From Bacteroides sp. (GTDB taxonomy: Bacteria; Bacteroidota; Bacteroidia; Bacteroidales; Marinifilaceae): DNA of 64,000 nt. This document shows, piece by piece, positions 32,070 through 41,390 of the stretch. Position 1 is the stretch's first letter. Each line of letters opens with the position of its first letter. Below the pieces are notes generated by a model. That model had not been told where the DNA came from. It saw only the letters and a list, made by a program, of their open reading frames with translations, and did no database searches. Both the position numbers and the translations under genes were made by a program. The stretch covers positions 1-64,000 of the forward strand of contig JAETOX010000002.1 in NCBI GenBank assembly GCA_021771575.1, given 5' to 3'.

Positions 32070-33626
32070 TTACTGTTTCAATATTTTGATGTTACTGTCG
32101 ATTACCCATCGACCCGTACGTGCAGGACCTATATAATTCAAAATTTGCGCTTTTTTCAAATAGCGAATTTCCCTCTCGACAGTGGGTTTGGAAATATTCA
32201 AGTGTGATGCCATTGCTGCCCTCGTCACCCGACCATTATCGGCTATCAATTGCAACAATGCGTATTGCCGTGCGGTAACTTCCACTACATTTTGGGCATC
32301 ATTTTGGGCATCATTTTGGGCATCATTTTGGGCATCATTTTGGGCATCATTTTGAATAAATGTCGGATGGACCGGAAAAATAACCATAAAATAAGTTCTG
32401 GTTTCATCACTTTCAAAAAAAGCTGCCGGAGAACCATTCATGCGCATTTCTTTAAGCATCGTTGGAATACCTGTCGCTTTTCCTTCCGTTAAACCCAATT
32501 CTTTCAAAAAATCCCCCAATTTACGATTACGGTAACGACGGGCCTGAACCATTCCTTTGCTTAATTCATCCAACCGAATGGACCGGTCTAAACCGCCATA
32601 ACTAATGATACGAATACAATGGGGCTCGATTGTAATTTCCACCGGTTCCCGCATCTGATAATCTCTATGATATAAGGCATTCACCACAGCTTCTTCCAAG
32701 GCTTGATAAGGATAATTAAAAAATCGTCTGGATTCGGCCTGATCAGAAAGTTTAATAACCCGTTCTTTGATCACATTTGTTTTCAAATAGCTCATCACCC
32801 CATTAATCATACTATCGATAGGTCCTTTTATGGAAGGAATTTCGACAAAATTTGACGGATCTTGCAATTTTCCCTTTGGATAAATGACAATATCGACCTG
32901 CGTATAAGGAAAATATTTCGCCGGATTGTCGGAAAACATCATTAATGCAATATTCTTAGGTACCAATGTTTCCCGGGGACCTGCCACTACATCCATTTGC
33001 CGCAAGGTATCGGAAAATTTTGTCTCTTCCATTTGTTCCACAAGCCGGCTTCCGGTCCTCATCAAAAAATCGCGTACCAATGTTTGGGAAATATCTTTCA
33101 ACGAAGCCTGCACATTCGCCCGGTCATCGAACGGAATTTGATTCGTCAATTCGATCAATTCCCGTTCGAATTCTCCTTTGGCAATAATCGACGAAGAATT
33201 ATAGCGAATATAATAATTATAACGTTTCTGCTTTACTGTTATTTCATCCGGAACCTTATAAGGACGGGACATTCCTCCAGGAACCCAAATAACTAAAATT
33301 TTTTTACCATCGATGTCCTCGATACTGGTATGAGGATAATAGGTAGGTTGTATCAAATTATTAAAACCGATCATCGCCCGCCCGATAGGCTCTATTTCAT
33401 CAATACGAAGTCCTTTGACAGGCCTTAGAGCACATCCATTTCGCTCCTCTACCCCAACTAAAATATATCCGCCACCTGTATTATCGAAATCATTGGCAAA
33501 TGCGCAAATAGTGCGATATATCGCATCAGGATTCCACCCTTCTTTATATTCGATGCGCGAACTTTCGATAGTCGTTGCGTCCAATAATTGTCCAATGTTA
33601 ACAGGTAATGCCATATTTTTTTTCAT
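32070..33626 (-). CDS. AlbA_2/Schlafen-type DNA-binding protein with ATPase-like and winged-helix domains
   Basis: A 518-residue protein of the group often labelled 'RecG-like helicase', though it has no helicase motifs. The N-terminal AlbA_2 domain shows ESSRIEYKEGWNPDAIYRTICAFAND and GGYILVGVEE. A HATPase_c_4-type region lies near residues 310-400 (ALEEAVVNALYHRDY, VEITIEPHCIRIISYGG). Near residue 430 is an in-frame QNDA x5 repeat, then a C-terminal winged helix (TRAAMASHLNISKPTVEREI). Such proteins are thought to be regulators or defence-associated. It lies 33 bp behind carB. The start at 33626 is only about 9 bp from a TATATTTG -7 box, so the start at 33614 is also possible. Confidence 0.8.
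   Translation of the reverse strand: MKKNMALPVNIGQLLDATTIESSRIEYKEGWNPDAIYRTICAFANDFDNTGGGYILVGVEERNGCALRPVKGLRIDEIEPIGRAMIGFNNLIQPTYYPHTSIEDIDGKKILVIWVPGGMSRPYKVPDEITVKQKRYNYYIRYNSSSIIAKGEFERELIELTNQIPFDDRANVQASLKDISQTLVRDFLMRTGSRLVEQMEETKFSDTLRQMDVVAGPRETLVPKNIALMMFSDNPAKYFPYTQVDIVIYPKGKLQDPSNFVEIPSIKGPIDSMINGVMSYLKTNVIKERVIKLSDQAESRRFFNYPYQALEEAVVNALYHRDYQMREPVEITIEPHCIRIISYGGLDRSIRLDELSKGMVQARRYRNRKLGDFLKELGLTEGKATGIPTMLKEMRMNGSPAAFFESDETRTYFMVIFPVHPTFIQNDAQNDAQNDAQNDAQNDAQNVVEVTARQYALLQLIADNGRVTRAAMASHLNISKPTVEREIRYLKKAQILNYIGPARTGRWVIDSNIKILKQ
32289..32354. repeat. 12-bp in-frame minisatellite (QNDA repeats)
   Basis: Five exact copies of ATTTTGGGCATC at 32289-32348, followed by a partial copy, lie inside the AlbA_2 gene. 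Each encodes QNDA in the minus-strand frame. Copy number changes would keep the frame and only alter the linker length ahead of the winged helix. Confidence 0.92.
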
Positions 33627-33634
33627 TTATATTG

Positions 33635-33642
33635 CAAATATA
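33635..33642 (-). promoter_or_regulatory. -7 box before the AlbA_2 gene
   Basis: TATATTTG on the minus strand matches TAnnTTTG. Transcription would begin within a few bases of the ATG at 33626, giving a nearly leaderless message. The gene may also be read from carB. Confidence 0.4.
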
Positions 33643-33659
33643 ACATTAACCTGTAGAGT

Positions 33660-36600
33660 TCATTTATATTCGTCCCAGCTTTTTATCGCGATATCTTCTT
33701 TATTTACTTTACAGATAGCGTAAATGAAAGCACTGGCCAAACGGGCATTCGTGATCAACGGAATATTATAATCAACTGCCGCCCGCCGGATTTTATATCC
33801 GTTATCCAGTTCCCGGATGGTATGGTTTTTGGGAATATTGATCACCAGATCGATCTTTTTATTGCGCAGGTAATCCATGATATTCGGTTCTTTCGCTTCG
33901 TCCGGCCAATGAAGTATCGTTACCTGAATGCCGTTTTCTTCGAAAAACTTAGCGGTACCGGCAGTCGCAAAGATAGTGTAACCTTTATTGATCAACATTC
34001 TGGTAGCATTCAGTAATTCTACTTTTGAACGACTCGGACCGGAAGAAATAAGAATATTTTTTTCCGGAATGCAATGACCCACAGAAATCATACTTTTTAA
34101 GATAGCCTCGTAATAAGTTTCCCCGATACATCCCACCTCTCCGGTCGATGACATATCTACCCCTAAGACAGGATCGGCTTTCAATAAACGGGCAAATGAA
34201 AACTGAGAAGCTTTCACCCCGACATAGTCCAAATCGAATACCGATTTATTCAGTTCCTCTACATGCTCACCCAACATAATACGGGTAGCCATTTCAATAA
34301 AATTATACTTCAATACTTTAGAGACAAAAGGAAAACTCCGGGAAGCCCGCAGATTGCATTCGATAACTTTAATATCGTTATCTTTCGCCAAAAACTGCAT
34401 ATTGAAAGGTCCGGAGATATTCAGTTCCTTAGCAATCGCCCGGGCTATTTTCTTAATGCGTCGCATGGTTTCGACATAAAGTTTCTGCGCAGGGAAGACT
34501 ATTGTAGCATCGCCGGAATGTACTCCGGCAAACTCGACATGCTCGCTGATTGCGTAGGCCTTGATTTCTCCATTTTGAGCAACGGCATCAATTTCCACTT
34601 CTTTCGCTTGCTCGATAAATTCGGTGACCACCACCGGATGGTCTTTAGATACTTCGACTGCCAATTCCAAAAAACGAACCAGCTCTTCTTTATTAGAAAC
34701 TACGTTCATTGCTGCTCCGGAAAGCACATACGAAGGACGGATCAATAACGGAAAACCCACTTCGTCTGCAAACCGGTAAATGTCCTCGAGGCTTACCAAT
34801 TCTTTCCAGCGGGGCTGATCGATTCTTAGCCGGTCACACATCGTCGAAAATTTCTGACGATCTTCAGCCCGATCTATCGAATCGGCCGAAGTTCCTAAAA
34901 TAGTCACATGCTGTTCCTTTAAACGCATGGCCAGATTATTAGGAATTTGTCCGCCGGTAGAAACAATCACCCCTTTGGGTTGTTCTAACTCCACGATATC
35001 CATAACCCGTTCGAAAGTCAATTCATCGAAATACAAACGATCACAAGTATCGTAATCGGTACTCACTGTTTCTGGATTATAATTGATCATCACCGAACGG
35101 TAGCCGGCTTTTTTAATCGTATTCAAGGCACTTACACCACACCAGTCGAATTCTACACTACTTCCGATCCGGTAAGCTCCGGAGCCCAATACAATGACCG
35201 AACGTCCATCCCGTTCATAATTCACATCGTTTTCCGTTCCGTTGTAAGTGATATACAAATAATTTGTTTGGGCCGGATATTCTCCTGCCAGGGTATCGAT
35301 TTGTTTTACACAAGGTAAAATGCCCAGGCCTTTCCGATATTCCCTTACTTGCAGCATCTTTTGGTGTGCAGTCGAATTTTCATCCTGAATGGCAAAACGA
35401 GCGATTTGAAAATCGGAAAAACCCATTTGTTTAGCTTTACGCAAAAGTACCGGACTGACTCCGGTAATCATCGTATATTTTTCCAGCTCGTTTTTCAAAC
35501 AATAGATATTCTGCAATCTCTCCAAAAACCAACGGTCGATGTGAGTCATAGCGTGTACTTTTTCGACAGAATAACCTATATCGAAAGCTTCGGCGATAGC
35601 AAAAATACGTTTATCGGTAGGATTCACCAATTCTTCGTCTATATCGGGAATAATAACCTTATTACCTACAAAACCGTGCATACCCTGGCCTACCATCCGG
35701 AGTCCCTTTTGGATAGCCTCTTCAAAAGTACGACCAATAGCCATGATTTCGCCTACACTTTTCATCGAAGAACCGATCAATTTCGATACACCCTCGAATT
35801 TATTCAAGTCCCAACGGGGTATTTTACAAACCACATAATCCAAGGCCGGTTCGAAACAAGCAGTAGTGATTTTGGTTACCGAATTTTTAATTTCGTGCAA
35901 TCCATACCCCAATCCTAATTTGGCAGCCACAAAGGCCAGGGGATAACCCGTGGCTTTAGATGCCAGGGCACTGGAACGGGATAAACGGGCGTTGACTTCG
36001 ATCACCCGATAATCCTCGGAAGCAGGATCCAAAGCATATTGTACATTACATTCCCCTACAATTCCGATATGACGGATGATTTTAATCGCAATTGCCCGCA
36101 ATTTATGATATTCACTATTACTTAAAGTCTGAGAAGGAGCTACGACAATACTTTCACCGGTATGAATACCCAATGGATCGAAATTCTCCATATTACATAC
36201 TGTGATACAATTATCATACCGGTCGCGCACCACTTCATATTCTACTTCTTTCCATCCTTTCAGAGATTCCTCAACCAGAATCTGAGGAGAATAAGAAAAA
36301 GCACTGGCAGCCAGTTTCCGCAATTCCTCTTCATCGGAACAAAAACCAGATCCCAGTCCTCCCAAAGTATAAGCCGCCCGGACGATGATCGGAAATCCTA
36401 GTTCCTTCGAAGCTTCCATTGCTTCTTCCATTGTATTTGCAGCGATACTCCTCGGTGTTTTTACTTCGATCTCTTTTAATTTACGAGCAAATATCTTCCG
36501 GTCCTCCGTATCAATAATCGCCTGTACCGGGGTTCCCAATACCTGTACATCGTATTTTTCAAGGATTCCTTTCTGGTAAAGTTCTACCCCACAATTTAAA

Positions 36601-36875
36601 GCCGTTTGTCCACCAAAAGAGAGCAAAATGCCATCCGGCCGCTCTTTTTTAATCACTTCTTCTACATATTCGGGAGTTACCGGCAAATAATAAATTTTAT
36701 CGGCTACCCCTTCGGAAGTTTGTACTGTAGCAATGTTCGGATTAATCAATACACTGTATTTTCCTTCTTCCCGTATCGCTTTCAATGCCTGTGATCCGGA
36801 ATAATCGAATTCCCCGGCTTGTCCGATTTTTAATGCTCCCGATCCCAGTAATAATATTTTGTTTATTTCTTTCAT
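33660..36875 (-). CDS. carB: Carbamoyl-phosphate synthase large subunit
   Basis: A 1071-residue CarB, the ATP-dependent subunit making carbamoyl phosphate for arginine and pyrimidine synthesis. It has the two ATP-grasp halves: the first starts KILLLGSGALKIGQAGEFDYSG, with GGLGSGF and EVNARLSRSSALASKATGYPLA; the second starts RSVIVLGSGAYRIGSSVEFDWC, with ECNLRASRSFPFVSK. A C-terminal MGS-like allosteric domain follows (GYTIFATAGTAKFFEENG). Length is normal. It lies 43 bp behind carA and ends 33 bp before the AlbA_2 gene. ARG boxes upstream of carA suggest repression by arginine. Confidence 0.98.
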   Translation of the reverse strand: MKEINKILLLGSGALKIGQAGEFDYSGSQALKAIREEGKYSVLINPNIATVQTSEGVADKIYYLPVTPEYVEEVIKKERPDGILLSFGGQTALNCGVELYQKGILEKYDVQVLGTPVQAIIDTEDRKIFARKLKEIEVKTPRSIAANTMEEAMEASKELGFPIIVRAAYTLGGLGSGFCSDEEELRKLAASAFSYSPQILVEESLKGWKEVEYEVVRDRYDNCITVCNMENFDPLGIHTGESIVVAPSQTLSNSEYHKLRAIAIKIIRHIGIVGECNVQYALDPASEDYRVIEVNARLSRSSALASKATGYPLAFVAAKLGLGYGLHEIKNSVTKITTACFEPALDYVVCKIPRWDLNKFEGVSKLIGSSMKSVGEIMAIGRTFEEAIQKGLRMVGQGMHGFVGNKVIIPDIDEELVNPTDKRIFAIAEAFDIGYSVEKVHAMTHIDRWFLERLQNIYCLKNELEKYTMITGVSPVLLRKAKQMGFSDFQIARFAIQDENSTAHQKMLQVREYRKGLGILPCVKQIDTLAGEYPAQTNYLYITYNGTENDVNYERDGRSVIVLGSGAYRIGSSVEFDWCGVSALNTIKKAGYRSVMINYNPETVSTDYDTCDRLYFDELTFERVMDIVELEQPKGVIVSTGGQIPNNLAMRLKEQHVTILGTSADSIDRAEDRQKFSTMCDRLRIDQPRWKELVSLEDIYRFADEVGFPLLIRPSYVLSGAAMNVVSNKEELVRFLELAVEVSKDHPVVVTEFIEQAKEVEIDAVAQNGEIKAYAISEHVEFAGVHSGDATIVFPAQKLYVETMRRIKKIARAIAKELNISGPFNMQFLAKDNDIKVIECNLRASRSFPFVSKVLKYNFIEMATRIMLGEHVEELNKSVFDLDYVGVKASQFSFARLLKADPVLGVDMSSTGEVGCIGETYYEAILKSMISVGHCIPEKNILISSGPSRSKVELLNATRMLINKGYTIFATAGTAKFFEENGIQVTILHWPDEAKEPNIMDYLRNKKIDLVINIPKNHTIRELDNGYKIRRAAVDYNIPLITNARLASAFIYAICKVNKEDIAIKSWDEYK

Positions 36876-36918
36876 GACTTGATTTTGCTTACTTTCTGTT
36901 CTGATGAAATCGTCGATT

Positions 36919-38001
36919 TCAACTTTTTGCTTTTTTCATATTCTCAATAAATAAATCGAATAAATATTCAGTATCTACCGGACCGCTGGATGCTTCGGGA
37001 TGAAACTGAGCAGAAAAAAATGGTTTTGTTTTATGCCGTATACCTTCATTGGTACCATCGTTTACATTAACAAAAAGCGGTTCCCATTCAGAAGGCAAAG
37101 TCCGATCATCGATGGCGAAACCATGATTCTGTGAAGTAATATAACAACGGTTGCCACCTGGTTGCATCACCGGCTGATTGTGGCTTCGATGACCGTACTT
37201 CAATTTAAAAGTCTGTGCTCCTGCAGCCCTGGCCATCAATTGATTTCCCAAACAAATGCCCATAATCGGTTTATCACCGGCTAAAATGGTACGGATATTT
37301 TCGATGGTTATCCCACATTTAGCAGGATCGCCCGGACCGTTCGAAAGAAAAAATCCATCACAATCTTCCCGGGTAAAATCGTAATTCCAGGGAACCCGCT
37401 CAATGGTCACATCCCGTTTCAATAAACATCGGATGATATTGTACTTCACTCCACAATCTACTAAAACTACCTTATATTTTCCGTGTCCATATCGAATCAC
37501 TTCAGGAGTAGATACTTCTGCTACAATATTATCTTCATTCGGATCATAAAAAGGGATAGCAATGTGATCAAATTCAATTCTTCCCAACATAGCCCCATGT
37601 TCCCTTAATTTTTTTGTTAAAGCCCGTGTATCTATACCGAAAAGTCCCGGAACCTGTTGTTCTTTCAACCATTGTCCGAGACTTTTTTGAGAATTCCAAT
37701 GACTGTATGCAAAAGAATAATCTGAAATAATCAAGGCTGTACAATGAATTTTGTCCGACTCGAAAAATTTCGAAACACCGTTTTCCTCCACATCGAACGG
37801 TACACCATAATTTCCAATCATCGGATAAGTGGGTACCAGAATTTGTCCCTTATAAGATGGGTCGGTCAGACTTTCAGGATAACCTGTCATAGCTGTATAA
37901 AATACAACTTCTCCGGAAACCGATTTTTCATACCCGAAAGAAGTACCTTCATAAACTGTTCCATCTTGCAGAACCAAACGAGCTTTTTTCAAATTTTGCA
38001 T
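36919..38001 (-). CDS. carA: Carbamoyl-phosphate synthase small subunit
   Basis: A 360-residue glutaminase subunit that supplies ammonia to CarB. The N-terminal CarA domain starts KARLVLQDGTVYEGTSFGYE, with FYTAMTGYPESLTDPSYKGQ. The class I amidotransferase domain has the nucleophile in IMGICLGNQLMARAAG and the His-Glu in AQFHPEASSGPVDT. Length is normal. The promoter (TATCTTTG at 38051-38044) is overlapped upstream by two ARG boxes, next to argR on the other strand, so expression is probably controlled by arginine. Confidence 0.98.
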   Translation of the reverse strand: MQNLKKARLVLQDGTVYEGTSFGYEKSVSGEVVFYTAMTGYPESLTDPSYKGQILVPTYPMIGNYGVPFDVEENGVSKFFESDKIHCTALIISDYSFAYSHWNSQKSLGQWLKEQQVPGLFGIDTRALTKKLREHGAMLGRIEFDHIAIPFYDPNEDNIVAEVSTPEVIRYGHGKYKVVLVDCGVKYNIIRCLLKRDVTIERVPWNYDFTREDCDGFFLSNGPGDPAKCGITIENIRTILAGDKPIMGICLGNQLMARAAGAQTFKLKYGHRSHNQPVMQPGGNRCYITSQNHGFAIDDRTLPSEWEPLFVNVNDGTNEGIRHKTKPFFSAQFHPEASSGPVDTEYLFDLFIENMKKAKS

Positions 38002-38043
38002 ATCTATTTTTATGAACTAATTTACCAAACGCCCAAATTGGCG

Positions 38044-38051
38044 CAAAGATA
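38044..38051 (-). promoter_or_regulatory. carAB promoter -7 box
   Basis: TATCTTTG on the minus strand fits TAnnTTTG, 43 bp before the carA start. Its expected -33 region overlaps the first ARG box. Confidence 0.6.
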
Positions 38052-38069
38052 AAAAACTTAGAGTACAGA

Positions 38070-38108
38070 AAAGAATATTTATTCATTTATTTTGAATTTA
38101 TATTCAAA
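38070..38108. promoter_or_regulatory. Two tandem ARG boxes (ArgR operators)
   Basis: The second box (38091-38108) contains TGAATTTATATTCA, a perfect match to the core TGAAT-wwww-ATTCA. The first (38070-38087) contains AGAATATTTATTCA, one mismatch. The two 18-bp boxes are 3 bp apart, the spacing known for ArgR-controlled operators in Escherichia coli. They overlap the -33 region of carAB, so binding should block transcription. Confidence 0.85.
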
Positions 38109-38148
38109 TACAGACTTATAAAGTTGTTTTAAAAAGAGCGATCCTGTC

Positions 38149-38340
38149 ATGATAGATATAGGACAGAAATTCACCGAATTCTACTTTCCGATGATCCGGA
38201 CAGCAATCGAAGAATAGCCCTGACTGGCAAATGCAGCGGATGATGGAGTGTACAGCCGGATGAAAGAAAATCATGACCGTACGATCCGCATCATACCCGA
38301 AATGATCTATCAGACTCAGGAATATACGAAAGATGGATGA
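38149..38340 (+). pseudogene. Decayed ORF between carA and argR
   Basis: One frame reads MIDIGQKFTEFYFPMIRTAI, hits a TAG and a TGA three codons apart, and then continues for about 38 codons (SRMKENHDRTIRIIPEMIYQ) before a final stop. The codon pattern on either side of the stops looks like protein, and base composition is richer in G+C than the flanking AT-rich spacer. I do not recognise the family. It may be a decayed gene or chance. Confidence 0.3.
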
Positions 38341-38398
38341 TTCTTGTTTGGGGAATGTAATTGATCTATCCGGTTTTTATTAATCAATTAAAATACAT

Positions 38399-38406
38399 TA
38401 TCTTTG
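38399..38406 (+). promoter_or_regulatory. argR promoter -7 box
   Basis: TATCTTTG fits TAnnTTTG, 30 bp before the argR start codon. No strong -33 element is seen, and no further ARG box lies immediately next to it. Confidence 0.55.
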
Positions 38407-38436
38407 CATAAGCTAATCATCTGAAAAAATTATTTT

Positions 38437-38916
38437 ATGCGGAATAAAACCAAAAGACTTTTAACTATCCGAAAGTTAATCGAATCCGAATTGATCTCTT
38501 CTCAGGAAGAATTGCTCTTCCGTTTAAAAGAGATGAATGTAGAAGCTACACAAAGCACATTATCCCGAGATCTGAAATTCATGAAAGTAGCTAAAATTCC
38601 CCATAAAGAAAAAGGCTACATTTACGTTATTCCGGAAAGTATTCAAAATGAACAACGTGAAGAAAAAGTTTCAGCCATTATCACTGATACCATTCTGAGT
38701 ATAGATTTTTCCGGTAATATGGCTGTCATTAAGACTTTACCCGGTTATGCCAATGCTGTTACTGTCTTGATAGATAGCGAAAACTATTTTGAAATTTTAG
38801 GGACGATTGCAGGAGACGATACTATTTTTATTGTGATGCGGGAAGGAGTAAGCCGAAGTGAATTAGTCGAAGCATTGACCTCGGTACATCCGGCTATTCA
38901 CACTTTATATAAATAG
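38437..38916 (+). CDS. argR: Arginine repressor ArgR
   Basis: A 159-residue ArgR. The N-terminal winged helix carries SSQEELLFRLKEMNVEATQSTLSRDLKFM with the family recognition motif (TQxTLSRDL). The C-terminal arginine-binding, hexamer-forming domain has LPGYANAVTVLID and the GTIAGDDTIFIV motif. Length is normal. It is divergent from carAB across a 435-bp spacer containing two ARG boxes on the carA side. It probably represses carAB and other arginine genes when arginine is plentiful. Confidence 0.95.
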   Translation: MRNKTKRLLTIRKLIESELISSQEELLFRLKEMNVEATQSTLSRDLKFMKVAKIPHKEKGYIYVIPESIQNEQREEKVSAIITDTILSIDFSGNMAVIKTLPGYANAVTVLIDSENYFEILGTIAGDDTIFIVMREGVSRSELVEALTSVHPAIHTLYK

Positions 38917-39007
38917 ATAAAGTTTAAATAATACTTTTTCTACATTCAATCTTCCATTATATCAAAAATAGTTTGTAAACTTGCACCCCAGATTTTATTA
39001 GAGTATC

Positions 39008-39847
39008 ATGCAAGTTTTAAATACTAAAAATGAATTGATTAACCTTCTTGGACAATACCGGAAAGAGGGTAAGAAAATCGGATTTGTGCCTACTATGGGC
39101 GCTTTACACAGCGGACATTTGTCCCTGGTTAAAGAAAGTAAAAAAAATAGCGATCTCACTGTAGTCAGTATATTTGTCAATCCAACGCAATTCAACGATC
39201 CGGAAGATCTGAAAAGATATCCACGTACTCTGGAAAAAGATGTCGAACTACTGAAAACAGTAGACTGTGATCTGGTATTCGCTCCTTCAGTTGAAGAAAT
39301 CTATCCGGAACCCGATACCCGCAAATTTGATTTCGGTTATCTGGAAACGGTGATGGAAGGTGCTAAAAGACCAGGACATTTCAATGGGGTAGGCCAGGTA
39401 GTAAGCCGTTTATTTGATATCGTAAAACCGGACAAAGCTTTTTTCGGAATGAAAGATTTTCAACAAGTAGCCATCATTAAAAATATGGTTAAGCAATTGA
39501 ATTTTCCTATCGAAATCATTCCTTGCCCTATTATCCGTGAAGAAAGTGGGCTGGCATTAAGCTCCCGCAATACTTTATTGGATGAAGAACATAAAAAAAA
39601 TGCTCCTCACATTTATGCTACTTTAAAAAAAGCTCGTAACTTAGCTTCACAAATGAATGTAGCAGAATTAAAAAAGTGGATAACAGAAGAAATCAACCGT
39701 AATCTTTACCTGGAAACTGAATATGTAGAAATCGTAGACGATACTACGTTGAATATTGTGCAAAGCTGGGAAGAAAAAGGAACTAAAGTAGCGTGTGTTG
39801 CTGTGTATGCTGGTAAAATCCGGTTAATTGATAATATCGTATTTTAG
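39008..39847 (+). CDS. panC: Pantothenate synthetase
   Basis: A 279-residue PanC, joining pantoate and beta-alanine using ATP. Motifs are complete: [15 protein letters not shown] with the nucleotidylyltransferase Hx[31 protein letters not shown] and [12 protein letters not shown] with the KMSKS-like site. Length is normal. It is followed 20 bp later by panD, which supplies beta-alanine, so the pair makes pantothenate for coenzyme A. Confidence 0.98.
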   Translation: MQVLNTKNELINLLGQYRKEGKKIGFVPTMGALHSGHLSLVKESKKNSDLTVVSIFVNPTQFNDPEDLKRYPRTLEKDVELLKTVDCDLVFAPSVEEIYPEPDTRKFDFGYLETVMEGAKRPGHFNGVGQVVSRLFDIVKPDKAFFGMKDFQQVAIIKNMVKQLNFPIEIIPCPIIREESGLALSSRNTLLDEEHKKNAPHIYATLKKARNLASQMNVAELKKWITEEINRNLYLETEYVEIVDDTTLNIVQSWEEKGTKVACVAVYAGKIRLIDNIVF

Positions 39848-39867
39848 AAATTAAAATCACTACCACC

Positions 39868-40218
39868 ATGTTTATAGAAGTAGTTAAATCTAAAATCCAT
39901 AAAGTAACGGTTACCGAAGCTAATCTTCAATATGTAGGAAGTATTACAATCGATGTCGCTTTAATGGAAGCTGCTAATATAATCGAAAATGAAAAGGTCC
40001 AAATTGTTAATGTCAATAACGGCGAACGGTTGGAAACCTATGTAATCAAAGGTAAAAGAGGATCGGGAGTAGTATGCTTGAATGGACCTGCAGCCCGTAA
40101 ATGTGCAGTAGGAGATGTCGTAATCATTATTTCTTATGCTTCTATGGATTTCGAAGAAGCTAAACAACATACTCCTACTCTTGTATTTCCCGACACCATG
40201 AGTAACCAGATTATTTAG
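39868..40218 (+). CDS. panD: Aspartate 1-decarboxylase
   Basis: A 116-residue PanD proenzyme producing beta-alanine from aspartate. The self-cleavage site is GSITID near residues 24-29, where Ser becomes the pyruvoyl group. [32 protein letters not shown] and [21 protein letters not shown] are all family-typical. Length is normal. It sits 20 bp behind panC and 2 bp ahead of rfaE2, forming a panC-panD-rfaE2 run. Confidence 0.97.
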   Translation: MFIEVVKSKIHKVTVTEANLQYVGSITIDVALMEAANIIENEKVQIVNVNNGERLETYVIKGKRGSGVVCLNGPAARKCAVGDVVIIISYASMDFEEAKQHTPTLVFPDTMSNQII

Positions 40219-40220
40219 AG

Positions 40221-40709
40221 ATGGATTATTTCAATTTCATCCAAAAAAAGATAGTCTATCGGAAAGAAGATCTTTTCACTACGCTGAATCAGTGGCGTTT
40301 TAAGGAAGAAAAAATTGTTTTTACCAATGGATGTTTCGATATCCTGCATCGTGGACATACCGATTACCTGGCAAAAGCCGCTTCGCTGGGAAGTAAATTT
40401 ATTATCGGACTCAATACGGATGCTTCCGTGAAAAGATTAAAAGGAAAAAATCGTCCTGTTAATCCTGAATATGCCCGTGCTTTTGTATTAGCGTCTCTTA
40501 TCTATACTGACAAAATTATTCTTTTTGAAGAAGATACTCCATTAGAATTAATTCGCTATATACAACCCGATATCCTGGTAAAAGGAAGTGATTACTCTCC
40601 GGAAAATATCATAGGTTACGACATTGTCAAAGCTAAAGGAGGAAAAATAATGACGATCGACTTAACCGAAGGATATTCTACGACTTCTATTCTCGATAAA
40701 ATAGTGTAG
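40221..40709 (+). CDS. rfaE2: D-glycero-beta-D-manno-heptose 1-phosphate adenylyltransferase
   Basis: A 162-residue stand-alone nucleotidyltransferase domain of HldE/RfaE, making ADP-heptose for lipopolysaccharide core. The signature IVFTNGCFDILHRGHTDYLAKA carries the HxGH motif, followed by LNTDASVKRLKGKNRPVNPEYARA and the ISTTS-like GYSTTSILDKI at the end. There is no kinase half, as expected for the split form. The start is 2 bp beyond panD. A hairpin terminator follows. Confidence 0.94.
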   Translation: MDYFNFIQKKIVYRKEDLFTTLNQWRFKEEKIVFTNGCFDILHRGHTDYLAKAASLGSKFIIGLNTDASVKRLKGKNRPVNPEYARAFVLASLIYTDKIILFEEDTPLELIRYIQPDILVKGSDYSPENIIGYDIVKAKGGKIMTIDLTEGYSTTSILDKIV

Positions 40710-40722
40710 TCTAAACTAATCC

Positions 40723-40757
40723 ATATACCGATGCAAGAGCGATTTACATCGGTATAT
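40723..40757 (+). terminator. Hairpin behind rfaE2
   Basis: ATATACCGATG pairs perfectly with CATCGGTATAT around a 13-nt loop. No long T run follows, so it may be a weak or factor-dependent terminator. Confidence 0.6.
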
Positions 40758-40759
40758 CA

Positions 40760-41390
40760 TTTACTTACTAAAGAATTAAAACAAAATTCGATAGTAAAAA
40801 TGGTCAAAAATGCCAAAAAAGTTCTGACATTTTTGACTTTTTGATTATTTAGTCTACAAAAAGAACAGTTGAAAACCTGTATAAGAGCTGTTGAAAACTT
40901 ACGAAAGAAACTAATAACTTTATTTGGAAAATTAGTTTTGGTTTTCTATTCTCCTTTTTCTTCAATATTCAAAGAAAAGAAACTAATTTTATTCGGAATT
41001 ATTTTTACAAGTTACTAACCGTTTTACACCAGTATCCTATTCTTTTTTTACTAAAACAAAAAGAAACTGACACTTGTTAATAAGTACAATAATCTTCTTA
41101 TAATCAAATCTTTTTTTAATAAATATCTGTTAGTAATTTGTCGTTCATTCAAAAGAATGACAAAAGCAAACAATCTTTCTAACATTTACAAAGAGTACTA
41201 ACAACCTATTATCATCATCATTTATCTTTATAAAAAAATAAAAATATAATAATGAATATATGATTGTGAAAAACAGGCTTTATATAACTTTGCAGACACT
41301 TTATGAAATTTTTATAGGGAGTGATTTTCTTAGCAAGATAAAAAATAGTAAGTTTGAAGATTGTATTGAGACAGAATAAATATAGAGCAA
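40760..41390. other. AT-rich intergenic region, candidate replication origin
   Basis: These 631 bp are strongly AT-rich and hold no credible gene. They carry clusters of short repeats: CAGTTGAAAACCTG and CTGTTGAAAACTTA at 40865-40900; TTACTAAC, GTTAGTAAT and GTACTAAC near 41012, 41129 and 41195; and CTTGTTAATAAG near 41073. By eye, the plus strand is C-rich over G to the left (even in plus-strand genes) and G-rich to the right (even in many minus-strand stretches), so the skew changes sign about here. mnmG, rnpA and parS sites lie within 15 kb. No perfect TTATCCACA DnaA box was found. The call is inference. Confidence 0.45.

Noticed and set aside
32289-32354. CRISPR array
   Set aside because: The copies are contiguous 12-bp units inside a coding frame with no spacers. 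The 42-bp array at 25.9 kb likewise has no spacers, and no cas genes are present.
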